In this document: piece after piece, positions 61,889 to 64,000 of the stretch
How positions within the stretch are numbered: position 1 is the stretch's first letter
Layout of the letters: the number at the start of each line of letters is the position of its first letter
NCBI RefSeq assembly: GCF_002954405.1
Contig: NZ_MQWC01000004.1
Location: forward strand, 3,226,668 to 3,290,667
Reading direction: 5' to 3'
Length of the DNA stretch: 64,000 bases
Source: Salinibacter sp. 10B
Lineage (GTDB): Bacteria > Bacteroidota > Rhodothermia > Rhodothermales > Salinibacteraceae
Position numbers and translations under genes: made by a program
The notes under the pieces: generated by a model
Database searches by the model: none
Told to the model about the DNA's origin: nothing
What the model saw: only the letters and a program-made list of their open reading frames with translations

Positions 61889-62785
61889 GTGTTCCGTTTC
61901 TCCCCCGCCGATCTCCTGCTCCTCCTCGTCGTGCTAGTATGGGGGACCGACTTTTCGGTGTTGAAGTGGGCCCTGGCGGCAATGCACCCACACGTGGCCA
62001 ACGCGCTGCGTTTCGTTGTGTCGGCCGGCGTGCTGGGAACGGTGTACGGCCTCCGGTGCTGGTGGACTGGTACGTCGGTGTTCGATCCGATTCGGGCCAA
62101 CTGGCAGGCCGTGATTCCGCTGGGATTTCTGGGCTTTGGGGCACACCAGGCCGCCTTCGTCGTCGGGCTCAACCACACGACTGCGGGCAACGCGGCGCTC
62201 ATCATGGCGACCAATCCCCTCTGGACGGCCGTGTTGGGCTGGGCTCTCGGGACTGAGCGACTGGGGCGCGGCGGGTGGGGCGGCTTGCTGGTGGCGCTCA
62301 CCGGGGCGGGTCTGGTCATTGCGGCTGGGGGAACCGACGGGGCCGTGGGCGGCGGCACGCTCTTCGGCAACGGCATGATGCTCGTCGCCGCCATCTTATG
62401 GGGCAGCTACACGGCGCTTGCAAAACGGCTCGTGGACCGGGCGTCGATCCTTGCCATGACCTTCTTCGGGGTGCTGGGAGCCCTGCCGGTCCTCCTGGCC
62501 GTAGGGGCGGTGTACGAGCCGACCGTGACGTGGGGGGCGGTGGATGGATGGGCCGTGGGGGCGCTCCTGTTCTCGGGCGGGCTGGCCGTCGGGCTCATGT
62601 TCGTTCTCTGGAATCAGGGCGTTCGTCGCGTTGGCTCCTCGAATACCGCCGTCTACTATTATCTCGTACCGGTGGTCGCGCTTGTAGCAGGGATCGTGAT
62701 CCTCGGTGAGCCCATTACCGGCTTCCAGGTCGTTGGGGGTGGGCTCATTATCGGTGGTCTGGTGCTGGTACGACGGACGGGGTAG
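61889..62785 (+). CDS. EamA-type drug/metabolite transporter
   Basis: 298 aa with ten predicted helices in two EamA repeats (LLLLLVVLVWGTDFSVLKWALAA, ALRFVVSAGVLGTVYGLR, VGLNHTTAGNAALIMATNPLW, LVAAILWGSYTALAKRLVDR, VGSSNTAVYYYLVPVVALVAGIVI). The GTG start at 61889 fits the first helix. Exporter for unknown metabolites or amino acids. Confidence 0.9.
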   Translation: MFRFSPADLLLLLVVLVWGTDFSVLKWALAAMHPHVANALRFVVSAGVLGTVYGLRCWWTGTSVFDPIRANWQAVIPLGFLGFGAHQAAFVVGLNHTTAGNAALIMATNPLWTAVLGWALGTERLGRGGWGGLLVALTGAGLVIAAGGTDGAVGGGTLFGNGMMLVAAILWGSYTALAKRLVDRASILAMTFFGVLGALPVLLAVGAVYEPTVTWGAVDGWAVGALLFSGGLAVGLMFVLWNQGVRRVGSSNTAVYYYLVPVVALVAGIVILGEPITGFQVVGGGLIIGGLVLVRRTG

Positions 62786-63004
62786 ATAGGCGGGGGCAAA
62801 CGAACGCGTTGGGCCAGAAAATGCCTGTGTTCTCCATGGAACCCCAGGGACGATGGCGACTTCGGAGGCATGAGGACGACGGCGATTGTGCGTTCCCGCG
62901 ATCAGGACGTGCCTATCGCCTCGTCCCAACGGCCGCTTGCCACTCTCCCCGCCGCTCGGCTACACTACAAACACATCCTTTCATAGAACTATTCGTTTCC
63001 GCAC

Positions 63005-63448
63005 ATGAGTGACGACACACCCCGCTACTGGACACCCGAATTCGTCGAACGCTTCGTCGAGGCCATCAATAACGACGAGGAATTTCAAGACAAGGCGGGC
63101 TCCTTTTCCGAAACCGTCGAGCTGCGGTGTTTCGATACGCCCGATGGGGACGACGTTTCTGCGACGTACACGTTTGAGGATGGGCAGATCGTCGACGTGG
63201 ATCTCTGGATTGACGAAGCGCCCTCGGAGCAGATGCGCGAAGAAGAGGTGGACAAGAGTGAGGTGATGGTCCGGGCCACAGCCCCGTACGACGTGTGGGT
63301 GAAGATGGACAAGGGCGAGATGGGATCGACCGAGGCTCTCGCGTCGCCGGATTATCAGATCGAAGGCGCCATGATGCGGATTATGTCCAACATGGGCGTC
63401 TTTCGTGGCATGAACAAGGTGTCCGCAAACGTTGAGAAGTCGTACTGA
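63005..63448 (+). CDS. SCP2-like sterol-transfer domain protein
   Basis: 147 aa, very acidic. Motifs: YWTPEFVERFVEAINNDEEF, LRCFDTPDGDDVSATYTFEDG, VMVRATAPYDVWVKMDKGEMGSTEALASPDYQIEG. This is the small, single-domain SCP2-type fold that binds lipids. It is near the phasin gene, so a link to lipid or polymer storage is possible but only inferred. Confidence 0.8.
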   Translation: MSDDTPRYWTPEFVERFVEAINNDEEFQDKAGSFSETVELRCFDTPDGDDVSATYTFEDGQIVDVDLWIDEAPSEQMREEEVDKSEVMVRATAPYDVWVKMDKGEMGSTEALASPDYQIEGAMMRIMSNMGVFRGMNKVSANVEKSY

Positions 63449-63700
63449 ATCGTGAGGTGTGAGGTCGGAGCGTAACTTCCGTATTGGGCATGTCGTATTG
63501 TATGTGGAGGTGTTGAAGCGGAAGGCCTCCCGGCAATACCATCAGCGAGATCTCTCTGGGAGTGTTCGCAGAGAGCGAAATCCAGTGCCCATATCCACAT
63601 ACGTTCGGCAGGCTCGGTTGGGGAGTAGGCAGAAGAGCCTTCCTCCACCGATCATCTTTCGAAGAACCGGTTGCCCCTTCATTCGCAACACGATCCGATC

Positions 63701-64000
63701 ATGAGTGACAACGGTTCCCCTAGCATCAACGTCACCCGCGGAAAGCGAACCCGACGGACATCTTCGTCGAGCAAACAATCGTCCGGGTCGTCCCTGCTTC
63801 CCGATCCGCTGTCGCTCGTATCGGGCGTGATGCAGCGGGCCCAGGAGTTGTGGTGGGCCGGCCTTGGGGTGGTCTCCGTAGCCGAGGATGCGGGCTCGAA
63901 GGTGTTCGACGCGTTGGTTGAAGAGGGAAAGTCCTGGGAGCAGGCCCAGCGCAAGCGCCGGGAGCAGACGGCCAAGCGCGTCGAGGAGTTGACGGACGAG
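63701..64000 (+). CDS. Phasin-like PHA granule-associated protein (3' end outside window)
   Basis: ATG at 63701; exactly 100 codons are visible up to the edge. The N-terminal 40 residues are Ser/Lys-rich and unstructured; then PDPLSLVSGVMQRAQELWWA, GLGVVSVAEDAGSKVFDAL and VEEGKSWEQAQRKRREQTAKR are typical of PhaF/PhaI-type phasins that coat poly(hydroxyalkanoate) granules. The C-terminal part is not visible. Confidence 0.8.
   Translation, partial: MSDNGSPSINVTRGKRTRRTSSSSKQSSGSSLLPDPLSLVSGVMQRAQELWWAGLGVVSVAEDAGSKVFDALVEEGKSWEQAQRKRREQTAKRVEELTDE

Overview
The window looks like a chromosomal segment of a halophilic member of the Bacteroidota/Rhodothermota, probably close to Salinibacter. This is inferred from fairly GC-rich DNA with acidic proteins (for example the SCP2-like and UPF0182 proteins), start codons without Shine-Dalgarno leaders, several lipoproteins of the 6-bladed beta-propeller type whose first blade ends in a GPGEF-like motif, and a probable PHA phasin at the right edge. 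I could not run any search, so the taxonomy is tentative. No rRNA, tRNA or CRISPR array was seen.

Left part (1-10.3 kb): an exported amidohydrolase cut by the window edge, lipA, a secreted-protein gene broken by a MITE-like repeat, an M32 carboxypeptidase, and then a scrap zone. The scrap zone holds a duplicated 120-bp fragment, an exported protein, an M23 lipoprotein, a dead IS5-family transposase and a frameshifted outer-membrane/LysM pseudogene.

Middle island (10.3-33 kb, almost all minus strand): this is the most unusual part. It holds two RND transporters and the remnant of a third, one membrane fusion protein, eight 6-bladed beta-propeller proteins (one an internally deleted miniature), two small Cys-containing secreted peptides, two thioredoxin-fold proteins (one with CDGC, one with a single Cys), and three short AraC-type regulators (one dead). 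Peptide, thioredoxin-fold protein and propeller occur together twice, and each peptide gene is followed by an intrinsic terminator. I propose a repeatedly duplicated envelope system that makes, folds and perhaps exports or senses small disulfide peptides; no gene has been tested. The island contains AT-rich patches and an IS256-family element whose transposase gene carries four short palindromic insertions.

Right part (33-64 kb): mostly housekeeping and envelope genes. These are a coiled-coil/winged-helix-like protein, a PKD plus spondin-domain lipoprotein, a two-component pair, class II DAHP synthase, an M42 aminopeptidase, an OmpR-type regulator, an HD hydrolase, a GNAT acetyltransferase, a SurA-like foldase, a protease/beta-propeller/beta-barrel protein, a chimeric GH15-membrane gene, a UPF0182 protein, a DUF5996 pseudogene, an exposed repeat lipoprotein, an ABC exporter, a sugar-isomerase/oxidoreductase operon, a nitroreductase, a DUS enzyme, an EamA transporter, an SCP2-like protein and a phasin.

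Three full copies of one MITE-like family (3099-3355, 40357-40525, 52316-52544) share terminal inverted repeats, 3-bp TNA target duplications and an internal hairpin with compensatory changes.
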